From assembly GCA_002450155.1 (NCBI GenBank), contig DJYO01000035.1, positions 1,971-40,517 of the forward strand: a stretch of 38,547 nucleotides of DNA, read 5' to 3'. A program made the position numbers and the translations under genes. Every line of letters begins with the position of its first letter. Within the stretch, counting starts at the first letter, position 1. This document shows positions 7,939 through 15,310 of the stretch, piece by piece. Below the pieces are notes generated by a model. The model searched no databases, was not told the origin of the DNA, and was given only the letters and a program-made list of their open reading frames with translations. The stretch comes from Mageeibacillus sp. UBA6976 (GTDB lineage: Bacteria > Bacillota > Clostridia > Saccharofermentanales > Saccharofermentanaceae).

Positions 7939-8625
7939 TCATTTCTTCTCTATGCGGTTAAACTGCGGCCTTACCTCTACTTCGGTAATGGCTGCCCCCT
8001 GTCTCATGTTAATGACTGATCTTACGCACTCGGCCACATCAGAAGGTAAAAGATGGCAGCCGCTGTCGTCACTGGGCTCAAAGTCTGCGTTGCGGTAGAG
8101 CTTGGTCCCAAGGGTAAGATCAGGACATACTGTAACCACCCTTACTCCGTGCTTCCTGACTTCTTCATAGAGGCTCCTGCCAAAACTCCGAAGGCCGGCC
8201 TTAAGAGCGCCGTAGCTTGCCCCGTGGGTATTTATCCTGGTAGATGTAACGGATGCGATATTTATTATCATGCCCTTGGAGTCCTTGAGCCTGGGTAATA
8301 GCGCTGCAGTGAGTATCATGGGAGCTTCCAGATCAGTCCTGCACATCTCCTTGATCTGATCAGGAGTCATGAACTCGGACAGTCCGTAATAAGCGCAGCC
8401 TGCACTGTTTACCAGAAGATCTACCCTTTCTATCTTCGATACCTTATCTATCAGGATATCAGTATCTCTTAAGTCAAGAGAGATCCTTGCCTTAAGGAAA
8501 GAAGCGTCCTCGCCGAAGGTCCTGCCGATGCCATAGACATCGTATCCTTCATCTGCAAGCATCCTGGAGATTGCCAGTCCTATGCCTGACGAGGCACCTG
8601 TTACTATTGCATTCATTCGTTCCAT
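7939..8625 (-). CDS. SDR family NAD(P)-dependent oxidoreductase
   Basis: Classical short-chain dehydrogenase/reductase of 228 residues. It has the cofactor motif TGASSGIG (9-16), NSAG (73-76), and the catalytic triad S125, Y138, K142 (YGALK). An Arg after the second strand (GRTFGED) hints at NADP use. The substrate is unknown. It is the last gene of an operon with the SPL-like and MTAN-like genes and overlaps the preceding gene by 13 bases. ATG 8625 has GGGAG about ten bases upstream; Met4 (8616) makes an ATGA overlap with the upstream stop and is an alternative start. Confidence 0.87.
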   Translation of the reverse strand: MERMNAIVTGASSGIGLAISRMLADEGYDVYGIGRTFGEDASFLKARISLDLRDTDILIDKVSKIERVDLLVNSAGCAYYGLSEFMTPDQIKEMCRTDLEAPMILTAALLPRLKDSKGMIINIASVTSTRINTHGASYGALKAGLRSFGRSLYEEVRKHGVRVVTVCPDLTLGTKLYRNADFEPSDDSGCHLLPSDVAECVRSVINMRQGAAITEVEVRPQFNRIEKK

Positions 8626-9590
8626 TTAAATATCTTCTCCCTTCCTATAAGTCCTTCAAGCCTTGAGATCACATAATCCTGCATTGCTCTGTCGTCTCTT
8701 GTATCATATTGCGCTACCTTGTCTTCGATAACATAAGGATACCACGCGATCCCGGAATCCGGATACGCCTTACGCATACGGCTCAGATACTCTCCCGAGA
8801 TCCTGAACGTTCCCACACTTACATCGGTTATAAGAGACATATCAAGTGAATCTGCCACCTTATCTATCATCCTGCCGTATAAACCCTCAAAATCCTCAGT
8901 CTTGATCAGCGGGTCAAAACAAAGCCTTACCCTGCATCCTGAATCAAGGGCTCTTGCCGCAGCTTTAAGCCTTGCATCAAGAGAAGCCGTATATCTTTCG
9001 TATCTGTCTATTATCTCCTGAGGCGATATGGTGAAAGCATATATGAGGTTAGGGATCTTCTTAAATCCGGAAGGGGCCGCCTTGGTCCTGAGCTCGACAA
9101 GCAGGTCCTTGTTCTCCCTCGCAAGTTCTGCCCAGAAGGATGCAAGTCCTGTCAGCCCTTCTAAGGCACAAAGATCTGAATCGTAGGATGCGCAGACATA
9201 AAGAGGACCTTGTCTTAAGCATTCTGATATGTCTTTCCTGTAGTCTTCAATATTAACGAATACCACGATGTATCCTGACTGATACATACCCTTGAGATAG
9301 CAGTATTCACAGTCGAAGGGGCAGTTCATTGCAGAAGATGCATAGTAGAAATTAACATTTCCGAAGGACTGGCAGACAGAGGCTCCCTTATAGATCCTCC
9401 TGCCTTCCCGCACCGCCAGTATCAGAGCGGGATTCTCCTTCTGATATCTGATGTCCTGACGCTTACGGTCAAATATATCCTTGTAGTGATCGACTTTTAT
9501 AACCTTAATATCACCGAGCTTATCTAATATGCTCTTAGTAAGAGGGAGATCTAACGCCTTCTTCTCAACGTAGACGCATTCGTATCTCAT
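8613..9590 (-). CDS. Spore photoproduct lyase-like radical SAM protein
   Basis: The protein has 325 residues. It carries a CX3CX2C iron-sulfur motif in NCPFDCEYCYLKG (about residues 94-105), and the following VNIEDYRKDI, SDLCALEGLTGL and LLVELRTKAA segments run in the order seen in spore photoproduct lyase (SPL), which repairs the 5-thyminyl-5,6-dihydrothymine lesion in spores. By eye, the SPL hydrogen-donor cysteine (C141 in B. subtilis, in an SCTSD context) aligns with a Tyr in SYDSD, though a Cys lies three residues earlier. It may therefore be an SPL-family paralogue with another substrate. A strong GGAGGGAG precedes the ATG, which overlaps the MTAN-like gene by 26 bases. Confidence 0.8.
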   Translation of the reverse strand: MRYECVYVEKKALDLPLTKSILDKLGDIKVIKVDHYKDIFDRKRQDIRYQKENPALILAVREGRRIYKGASVCQSFGNVNFYYASSAMNCPFDCEYCYLKGMYQSGYIVVFVNIEDYRKDISECLRQGPLYVCASYDSDLCALEGLTGLASFWAELARENKDLLVELRTKAAPSGFKKIPNLIYAFTISPQEIIDRYERYTASLDARLKAAARALDSGCRVRLCFDPLIKTEDFEGLYGRMIDKVADSLDMSLITDVSVGTFRISGEYLSRMRKAYPDSGIAWYPYVIEDKVAQYDTRDDRAMQDYVISRLEGLIGREKIFKWNE

Positions 9591-10275
9591 CTATCAGCTC
9601 CCTCCCCTCCTTTTTGGTAAGAGCAGGCGTCTTCCGGGCTATGACTTCTCTTACTATCTGCTCTTTGCCCGATATCGCTGCATAATGCGCAAGGTCACTT
9701 AGCTCGCCCTTCATGTACTCGGTAAGGTATATCTTGTCAGAAAGTCCTGTAAGTATATCTTCCGGCTCCTTGACAGACACCGCAGACATAAGCTCTGCTA
9801 TGTTTTTGATCTTTGCCCTGTGAGAGCTTATAAGCTCTGTTATCTCTTCTTTGGATGGGAAGTGCTCTCCATTGTCAGATACCACTTTGACCAATGCAAG
9901 ATGGGAAGGGCTTATTGTCTTAAGCGCCCGGGAAGCTATCAGATACCCCTCCATATCGTAGAGCATGTCATCTTCCATATCTGTCTTAACCTGAGATACA
10001 GTACTAAGCGGCATTGCGGGAAGACCGGTTCCTGCGATAATGTCCGGGTATAGAGTCCTGTTATTTTCCATAGATACGGAAGAAGCAAGATATATTGAGC
10101 CTACATTGCTCCTGGCGCCGCAAATACCTATATTCAAGACCGAGTCTTCAGGCTTAAGAGCGAGCTTTTCCAGAGATGCAGATGCTCTTCTGCCCGCACC
10201 TGTTATAACCGGCTCCCCTTTTATTCCCTGCAAAGGTCCTGCTTCGCATCCCAACGCTGTCAGTATATATAGCAT
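9565..10275 (-). CDS. MTAN/nucleoside phosphorylase-like protein with helical C-terminal extension
   Basis: The protein has 236 residues and resembles the PNP/UDP phosphorylase family that includes 5'-methylthioadenosine/S-adenosylhomocysteine nucleosidase. Visible motifs are LTALGCEAGPL at the start, GICGA, the ribose-binding DMEGYLIA (about 107-114) and VKVVSDNG, close to DMEG and the VSD segment of MTANs. The core is short (about 160 residues). It is followed by about 75 helix-rich residues (from MSAVSVKEPEDI) not found in MTAN. MTANs also cleave 5'-deoxyadenosine, the waste product of radical SAM enzymes, which fits the overlapping SPL-like gene. Exact substrate is not established. It is the first gene of the operon, with AGGAGG upstream. 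Confidence 0.75.
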   Translation of the reverse strand: MLYILTALGCEAGPLQGIKGEPVITGAGRRASASLEKLALKPEDSVLNIGICGARSNVGSIYLASSVSMENNRTLYPDIIAGTGLPAMPLSTVSQVKTDMEDDMLYDMEGYLIASRALKTISPSHLALVKVVSDNGEHFPSKEEITELISSHRAKIKNIAELMSAVSVKEPEDILTGLSDKIYLTEYMKGELSDLAHYAAISGKEQIVREVIARKTPALTKKEGRELIDEIRMRLR

Positions 10276-10352
10276 TACCTGATTAGCCTCCTGCTTTGAT
10301 TATTATAATATAAAGTGTTAATATTAGTCGTTATCAGACAGGAGGCTTAAAT

Positions 10353-11342
10353 ATGGACAGACTTCTTACAGGGCTTCAGCCCAGCGGCGCACTTACCATC
10401 GGAAACTATGCAGGCGGGATCAGCCAGGTAGTTAACTACCAGAAGGACTATGAGACTTTCCTCTTTGTTCCTGACATGCACGCCATAACAGTTCCCCAGG
10501 ATCCTGAAGCGCTCCATAAGAACATAATCAACGCCATTGCATTGTACATTGCCTGCGGTGTTGATCCGAATCTCCCCGACATGCATATTTATATTCAGTC
10601 AGAGAATCCCTACCATGCCAATCTGTCCTGGATATTTGAATGTCACACACCTCATGGTGACCTTACGAGAATGCATCAGTTTAAGGCCAAGTCAGCTCTT
10701 CATGAGTCCTTTACCGAAGGCCTTGTTACATACCCTGTACTTATGGCGGCAGATATCCTTTTGTACGACCCTAAGTACGTTCCCACCGGCATCGATCAGA
10801 AGCAGCATGTTGAGCTTGCAAGAAACCTCGCCATCAGATTTAACAACAGATACGGCGAGCTCTTCAGACTCCCGGAGCCTCTCATCCCTACCGTTGGTGC
10901 CAAGATCCGCGATCTTCAGAATCCTGAGCAGAAGATGAGTAAGTCAACAGATAACCCCAAGGCTTCTGTATTCCTCTCTGATACAGAGAAACAGATCCGC
11001 AAGAAGATCATGTCTGCCGTTACAGACTCTGAGGCTGTTATCAAGTTCGACGAGGCAAACAAGCCCGGTGTATCCAACCTGCTTACCATCTATTCGGTAT
11101 TCGCAGATACTACTGTAGAAGACGCTGTCGCCAAATTCGAGGGTGGCGGATACGGAGACCTTAAGAAAGCCACTGCCGACGCCGTTGTATCCAAGGTCAT
11201 CCCCTTCCAGGATAAGTACAACGAAGTCATTAACAGCGGCATCATAGACGACATCCTTAACGAAGGACGCGATTATTCCATCAAGATCGCGCAGGCCAAG
11301 TACGAGCAGGTCAGAAGAGCTGTTGGCTTCGGCAGGATCTAA
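10353..11342 (+). CDS. trpS: Tryptophan--tRNA ligase
   Basis: Class I aminoacyl-tRNA synthetase of 329 residues, the normal bacterial TrpRS length. It joins Trp to tRNA-Trp in the cytosol. The HIGH-like signature is TIGN (15-18) after LLTGLQPSG; KMSKS is at 194-198; and GIDQKQHVELARNLA (146-160) is the tryptophan/ATP pocket motif. ACAGGAGG precedes the ATG. A TATAAT lies at 10304-10309 in the 77-bp divergent spacer, with no clear -35. Although clostridial trpS genes can be under T-box control, the spacer is far too short for one. The stop codon overlaps the convergent regulator gene's stop. Confidence 0.97.
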   Translation: MDRLLTGLQPSGALTIGNYAGGISQVVNYQKDYETFLFVPDMHAITVPQDPEALHKNIINAIALYIACGVDPNLPDMHIYIQSENPYHANLSWIFECHTPHGDLTRMHQFKAKSALHESFTEGLVTYPVLMAADILLYDPKYVPTGIDQKQHVELARNLAIRFNNRYGELFRLPEPLIPTVGAKIRDLQNPEQKMSKSTDNPKASVFLSDTEKQIRKKIMSAVTDSEAVIKFDEANKPGVSNLLTIYSVFADTTVEDAVAKFEGGGYGDLKKATADAVVSKVIPFQDKYNEVINSGIIDDILNEGRDYSIKIAQAKYEQVRRAVGFGRI

Positions 11343-11764
11343 GCTTCAAGTATCTTATATAGAGTCTTGTACAAAGCGAGTGCTTCATCCTTATTAAGGG
11401 ATATGCACCCGCTTATTTTTGCAGGAATATCCCGGGCCTTGCCATAAAGATCCCGTCCCCTAGATGTAAGCTCTATCAGAACGACCCTCTCGTCCTCGCT
11501 GCTCCTTGTCCTGGTTATAAGGCCTTGCTGCTCAGTCTTTTTGAGCATCGGGGTCACAGTCCCCGTATCAAGATGGAGCCTTGAGCAAAGTTCACCTACA
11601 GTGGTCTTTCCCTGCTCCCATAAGACAAGAAACATTATGTACTGTGTATAAGTGATCCCCAGCTTCTTAAGATAGGGGGTATAGGTCCCCACTATCTTTC
11701 TTGAAGCCGCATATAAAGGGAAACACAGCTGGCTGTCCAGCTTCATATATTCATCAACATTCAT
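11339..11764 (-). CDS. MarR family regulator, OhrR-like one-cysteine peroxide sensor
   Basis: The protein has 141 residues with a winged helix (about 45-115: TVGELCSRLHLDTGTVTPMLKKTEQQGLITR, then the DERVVLIELTSRG wing). The N-terminus LDSQLCFPLYAASRKI matches OhrR, with the reactive peroxidatic cysteine at C14. OhrR represses organic peroxide resistance genes and leaves DNA when this Cys is oxidised. It is coupled to the gpx stop (TAATG), so it probably represses its own operon. No second, resolving N-terminal-domain cysteine typical of two-Cys OhrR is obvious, apart from C60 and C122, which makes the one-Cys class more likely. No ohr gene is nearby. Confidence 0.85.
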   Translation of the reverse strand: MNVDEYMKLDSQLCFPLYAASRKIVGTYTPYLKKLGITYTQYIMFLVLWEQGKTTVGELCSRLHLDTGTVTPMLKKTEQQGLITRTRSSEDERVVLIELTSRGRDLYGKARDIPAKISGCISLNKDEALALYKTLYKILEA

Positions 11765-12306
11765 TACAAAAGACTCTCAACAAAAGCCCTTACTTCCTTC
11801 ATGTCAGCGGTGGGCTCAAATCTCTTTACAACGTTACCTTCTCTGTCTACGACAAACTTGGTAAAGTTCCACTTGATATCAGGATTTGTCTCATAGTTCT
11901 TGTCATTCTTCCTGCACATAGCCTTCATCATCATGGCCTTGGGACCACTGCCGAATCCGGCAAAGCCCTGCTGCTCCTTAAGGTATGTAAACAAAGGAAG
12001 CTCATTCTCGCCGTTGACATCAGACTTCTTCATCTGGGGGAACTTAGTGTGGTACTTAAGCTGGCAGAACTCGTGGACTTCTTCATCTGTTCCGTGGGTC
12101 TGACCTGCAAACTGATTGCAGGGAACATCGATGACGTCGAATCCCCTGTCAGCAAAGTCTTCGTACATCTGCTCAATGGGTGCGTACTGGGGTGTAAAAC
12201 CGCAGCCTGTTGCCGTGTTTACGATGAGGAGCACCTTGCCCTCATAATCTCTCAGGGACTTATCCCCGTCCTTGGGTGTAGGTACTGAATAATCATAGAT
12301 GCTCAT
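11764..12306 (-). CDS. Glutathione peroxidase-like thiol peroxidase
   Basis: The protein has 180 residues with a thioredoxin fold and reduces organic and hydrogen peroxides. The catalytic tetrad can be read as C35 (TATGCGFTPQY), Q69 (NQFAGQ), W146 and N147 (WNFTKF). The active-site codon is TGC, so this is a Cys enzyme, not a selenoprotein. Firmicute enzymes of this family usually use thioredoxin rather than glutathione; a trxB gene lies at 22203-23114. AGGAGG precedes the ATG, and a good promoter lies upstream. It is the first gene of a gpx-ohrR operon, which points to peroxide-induced expression. Confidence 0.93.
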   Translation of the reverse strand: MSIYDYSVPTPKDGDKSLRDYEGKVLLIVNTATGCGFTPQYAPIEQMYEDFADRGFDVIDVPCNQFAGQTHGTDEEVHEFCQLKYHTKFPQMKKSDVNGENELPLFTYLKEQQGFAGFGSGPKAMMMKAMCRKNDKNYETNPDIKWNFTKFVVDREGNVVKRFEPTADMKEVRAFVESLL

Positions 12307-12329
12307 ATAATTGACCTCCTGTGTTTTTA

Positions 12330-12343
12330 TATTTGTTCAAATA
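12330..12343. promoter_or_regulatory. Candidate OhrR/MarR operator overlapping the gpx -10
   Basis: TATTTGTTCAAATA is an inverted repeat with six-base perfect arms and a TT centre. It covers the downstream half of the -10 and the start site. A second palindrome, CAAATATAATTTG (12353-12365), lies in the spacer/-35. AT-rich palindromes of this size at this place are typical of MarR-family sites. Binding by the neighbouring regulator is inference. Confidence 0.6.
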
Positions 12344-12369
12344 ATATTGTATCAAATATAATTTGTCAA
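12341..12369 (-). promoter_or_regulatory. Sigma-A promoter of gpx-ohrR
   Basis: TTGACA (12369-12364), a 17-base spacer and TATTAT (12346-12341) on the minus strand: a perfect -35 and near-perfect -10. Confidence 0.85.
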
Positions 12370-12398
12370 CAGGTATTCTTTTTGATTACTCAGTTTTT

Positions 12399-12959
12399 TC
12401 AATTCTCGTTAGGGTATACCAGACGCCTGTCTGTATTGAAGAGGTAAGACACGGTCCTGAACATCTTAACTATGAAGCGTCCCTCATCTGTTATGGAATA
12501 TGAACCGTCCTCATTCTGCTCTATGGTGCCTGTCACAGCTTGCTCTTCAAATCTCTTGTCAAAGGCGCCGTACTCTATGACATATTTGTCCGTAAAGATA
12601 TCACCTACGGATTCCTCGGTAAATGTCTGATCGGAATTCTCCTCCATGTAGCTTAACATAAATACCGATACGGACCTCTCTACCGTTACCGGAATAAGAG
12701 TAAAGAGCACCATATTTACGCAACAAAATACTACGAACATCATGATGATGTCTCTTATGGTGACATATCCCCAGAAGTGTCTTACCACTGCCATTGCAAT
12801 GGCAGCAAGAGCGCCGGCTATGATCAGAAATACGATACCTCTATACATCAGGACTTCCATCCCTGCGAATAGATGGGTATGGAACAAAGCTATGAATACC
12901 GCAGTGCACACGATAAAGATAAGCGCGTAAATACCTATGAGCTTAAGTACATCCTTCAT
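12399..12959 (-). CDS. Small membrane protein of unknown function
   Basis: The protein has 186 residues with three clear membrane segments in the first 120 (about 5-27, 38-60, 71-93). It is followed by a soluble, acidic domain of about 85 residues (from MEENSDQTF). The tail includes GTIEQNEDGSYSITDEGRFIVKMFRTVSYLF; the ITDEGRFIVKMFR part could be a small winged-helix-like or beta fold, but I recognise no family. It is coupled to the upstream zinc-ribbon gene by a TAATG overlap, so the two proteins probably work together. About 90 bases separate its stop from gpx, which has its own promoter. Confidence 0.75.
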   Translation of the reverse strand: MKDVLKLIGIYALIFIVCTAVFIALFHTHLFAGMEVLMYRGIVFLIIAGALAAIAMAVVRHFWGYVTIRDIIMMFVVFCCVNMVLFTLIPVTVERSVSVFMLSYMEENSDQTFTEESVGDIFTDKYVIEYGAFDKRFEEQAVTGTIEQNEDGSYSITDEGRFIVKMFRTVSYLFNTDRRLVYPNEN

Positions 12960-13288
12960 TATTTGTTATTCCCTTCCGACTCAGGTTTATGGACCTGCAT
13001 ATTACCGTTCATATCGATCTGGATAGCAGAACCGCAGAACTGGCAAAAACCGGTCGAACCACGCCTTATGCTGTTGCTCGTAGCACCGCAATTAGGGCAT
13101 TCAACAGACATGCTCTCCCGGGCGATCTGTGCTTCGAGCCTGCTCCTGTTATACTTATTTGTCTCTGCTATAGCTTCGTCTCTTGCCCTTGCAGCACGCG
13201 TCTTCTCATTAACGCCCTTCTGATATTCAGAAACATTCTCGCTGATAGACAGGCCAAGCCTTATCAAACTGCCTATTGGAATTCTCAT
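12959..13288 (-). CDS. Zinc-ribbon protein with helical N-terminus
   Basis: The protein has 109 residues. Residues about 20-65 are charged and likely a single helix or coiled coil. The end carries a zinc ribbon of two CxxC knuckles, CPNC and CQFC, 15 residues apart (about 74-95). There is no signal peptide. Its ATG has a GGGAG ribosome binding site. It sits between maf and a small membrane protein gene, to which it is coupled. Function is unknown; zinc ribbons of this sort often mediate protein or nucleic acid contacts. Confidence 0.8.
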   Translation of the reverse strand: MRIPIGSLIRLGLSISENVSEYQKGVNEKTRAARARDEAIAETNKYNRSRLEAQIARESMSVECPNCGATSNSIRRGSTGFCQFCGSAIQIDMNGNMQVHKPESEGNNK

Positions 13289-13319
13289 ATTTATTCTCCC
13301 TTTATTCCCTTATTCGCAT

Positions 13320-13934
13320 TCAATCTATCACAAAGGAGAGTTCTCTTGCAAGTCTTGCGACAGGAAGTCCTACAATATTAAAGTAATCTCCGCTTATCCC
13401 CTTGATAAGCAAAGAGGCGCCGCTCTGTATTCCGTATGCACCGGCCTTATCCATAGGATCGCCGGAAGCTGCATATTCTTCGATACGCATCTGCTGGTAG
13501 CTGTCTAAGGGATAGAACTCTACCCGGCTTTCTTCTGTAAATGACCTTACAGTATCCTTATATACTATCGCAACACCCGTTGCCACCACATGGGACTTGC
13601 CGGATAAGGCCCTGAGCATCCTAATGGCATCTTCTTTGTCTTTAGGCTTGCCATAGATCTCACCCCCGTTTATTACGGATGTATCTGCGCCTATTACCGC
13701 AATATCGTCTGCACCTTCTGCCTTAAGCATGTCATAAACAGCCCGGGCTTTTGCCCCTGCGAGCATCTCCGATACGAAAAGAGCTTCTACGCCTCTTTCT
13801 TCCAGGTCTTCTTCGATGGCGCGCTCGTCGATATCACAGGTCACGACCTCGAACTTGCGGGTTATTAATGAAAGCAACTCACGCCTTCTGGGTGAGTTGC
13901 TGCCTAATATCAATCTTGTCTTATCAAAATTCAA
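13320..13934 (-). CDS. maf: Maf family nucleotide pyrophosphatase
   Basis: The protein has 204 residues. Maf proteins hydrolyse non-canonical or modified nucleoside triphosphates and are linked to septum inhibition. It has the substrate-loop motif LILGSNSPRRRELL (7-20), IGADTSVINGGEIYGKPKDKEDA and LSGKSHVVATGVAI. The catalytic Asp is in GADT. The start is TTG (13934-13932): its TTGA overlaps the TGA of the upstream epimerase, and GGAG is nine bases away. No ATG near the start keeps the essential SPRR loop, so the TTG start is well supported. Confidence 0.9.
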   Translation of the reverse strand: MNFDKTRLILGSNSPRRRELLSLITRKFEVVTCDIDERAIEEDLEERGVEALFVSEMLAGAKARAVYDMLKAEGADDIAVIGADTSVINGGEIYGKPKDKEDAIRMLRALSGKSHVVATGVAIVYKDTVRSFTEESRVEFYPLDSYQQMRIEEYAASGDPMDKAGAYGIQSGASLLIKGISGDYFNIVGLPVARLARELSFVID

Positions 13935-15088
13935 GTAGGTGTCTCCGTATCCGGCGCAGATGGTTCCTGCCCTGCAAGTCCCGGTCTTACTGGACTTGCT
14001 GATGTCACCTGAGCTCTTTCTTCATTACGCTTAACAGCCTTGGCAAATGCAGTCATCTTGGGTTCTGCAACGGGACCTCTTGTCTCGAGGGTCTTAGCCT
14101 TATCGTCGACTCCGTTGATGCTGTCGTTGATCGATACCTTAAAGCTTACTGCGTTATCAGGTATTACGCCCTTGCCCGTATCCTCAAACTTGGCATCCGG
14201 GTTATCACTGAACAGAGCATATACCTGTTTAGGATTATCCTTATGGGATATCCTGTAGTAAGCATCTACAAATCTTGCAAGGGATTTACTCATTACAAGT
14301 CTTGAAGCTGTCTTAACAGGAGCATCTATTCCCTGCACCTCGTTAACTTCCTTGAAGAACTCTTCGCTGGTCTTATATTCGCCGCTGATGATATAACCGG
14401 AACCTGCCTCACCTGCCGTCGCAAGTGTAAGCATGGCATTGGCTACATCTCTTACATCTACAAAGGCATGTCCGCCTCCCTTGATGGGAGCTACGCCGTT
14501 CTTTAGGTAACTGTTGAGCACCTTGTTGATCTCGTAGTCCTCCGCATAGCCTGGTCCGATTATGAATGTAGGGAGAACCATTACCGCATTAAGGCGGTTC
14601 ATAACGACCTTCTCCATTATATAAGCTGCTGCCTCGGCCTTGGACTTGGCATATTCACCCTCAACCTTGTTGCGGTCGAAGTGAAGCTGCATCGTCTCAC
14701 CCTGAGCCTCAGGATTAAGAGCATATGCAGAGCTTAAGTAGACAAGTCTTCCGATCTTGCGCTTAAGGCACATGTCAACGATATTCTCCGCGCCGATAAC
14801 ATTAACTCTGCGCATCGTGAGATTCGTGGCATCTGACAGAGAGATGTACTCATCAGCATGTATCAGAACGCTGTGTCTCGGGTCTTCGGTATCAAAGAAT
14901 TCGACCATGGAATCCTTGTCGGTAGAGATTCCGTAGCAGATCTCCACATTGGGATTATTCTGATAGAGCGATACATCTGAAAGCTCGCTCATCAGGATCC
15001 TAACCTTCTCACCACGCTCAAGAAGCATGCTGATTATAAGCTTACCCAGAGCTCCGGCACCGCCTGATACAAGATATTTTGCTACCAT
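13931..15088 (-). CDS. NAD-dependent epimerase/dehydratase (extended SDR)
   Basis: The protein has 385 residues from ATG 15088, which has AGGGGAG eight bases upstream; the in-frame ATG 15109 has no such site. The extended SDR fold starts with VSGGAGALGKLI (NAD Rossmann GGxGxxG) and has VYLSSAY and the catalytic YAKSK. The middle matches 3-beta-HSD/dihydroflavonol-type epimerases (PTFIIGPG, FVDVRDVANAM). The last 70 residues are Pro/Ala-rich and poorly ordered (EPKMTAFAKAVKRNEE to the end), unusual for the family. The substrate is unknown; a nucleotide sugar or isoprenoid-like ketone is possible. It is the first gene of the operon leading to maf. Confidence 0.85.
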   Translation of the reverse strand: MVAKYLVSGGAGALGKLIISMLLERGEKVRILMSELSDVSLYQNNPNVEICYGISTDKDSMVEFFDTEDPRHSVLIHADEYISLSDATNLTMRRVNVIGAENIVDMCLKRKIGRLVYLSSAYALNPEAQGETMQLHFDRNKVEGEYAKSKAEAAAYIMEKVVMNRLNAVMVLPTFIIGPGYAEDYEINKVLNSYLKNGVAPIKGGGHAFVDVRDVANAMLTLATAGEAGSGYIISGEYKTSEEFFKEVNEVQGIDAPVKTASRLVMSKSLARFVDAYYRISHKDNPKQVYALFSDNPDAKFEDTGKGVIPDNAVSFKVSINDSINGVDDKAKTLETRGPVAEPKMTAFAKAVKRNEERAQVTSASPVRPGLAGQEPSAPDTETPT

Positions 15089-15275
15089 AAATGCGCTCCC
15101 CTCGAACATATAGGTGTTTGCAAAGTTTCATAAGTTAATAACATTTTATCCTTTTATCAATTGATATAAAAGCGCATCTTATGTCAATTCAATGAATATT
15201 TATATAATTTTTATATGTCAGAAAGTAAATGATCCTGCCCTGCTGTCGTGCTAAAAACCATAGAAAAAATATCTC

Positions 15276-15304
15276 TTGACAATCATATTTTCGAAGTATA
15301 TCCT
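15276..15304 (+). promoter_or_regulatory. Promoter of the T-box leader
   Basis: TTGACA (15276-15281), a 17-base spacer and TATCCT (15299-15304; an overlapping TATATC is at 15297-15302). It places the transcript start near 15311, just before T-box stem I. Confidence 0.65.
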
Positions 15305-15310
15305 TTAGAA

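Noticed and set aside
10276..10352. T-box in front of trpS
   Set aside because: The spacer is only 77 bases and holds no T-box sequence. The same applies to the 72 bases before tyrS.
11764..12306. Selenocysteine in the peroxidase
   Set aside because: The active-site codon is TGC (Cys) and the frame is intact without in-frame TGA.
15155..15166. Perfect 12-bp palindrome TATCAATTGATA upstream of the epimerase
   Set aside because: It is AT-rich in an AT-rich spacer with no clear promoter nearby; too little to call it an operator.
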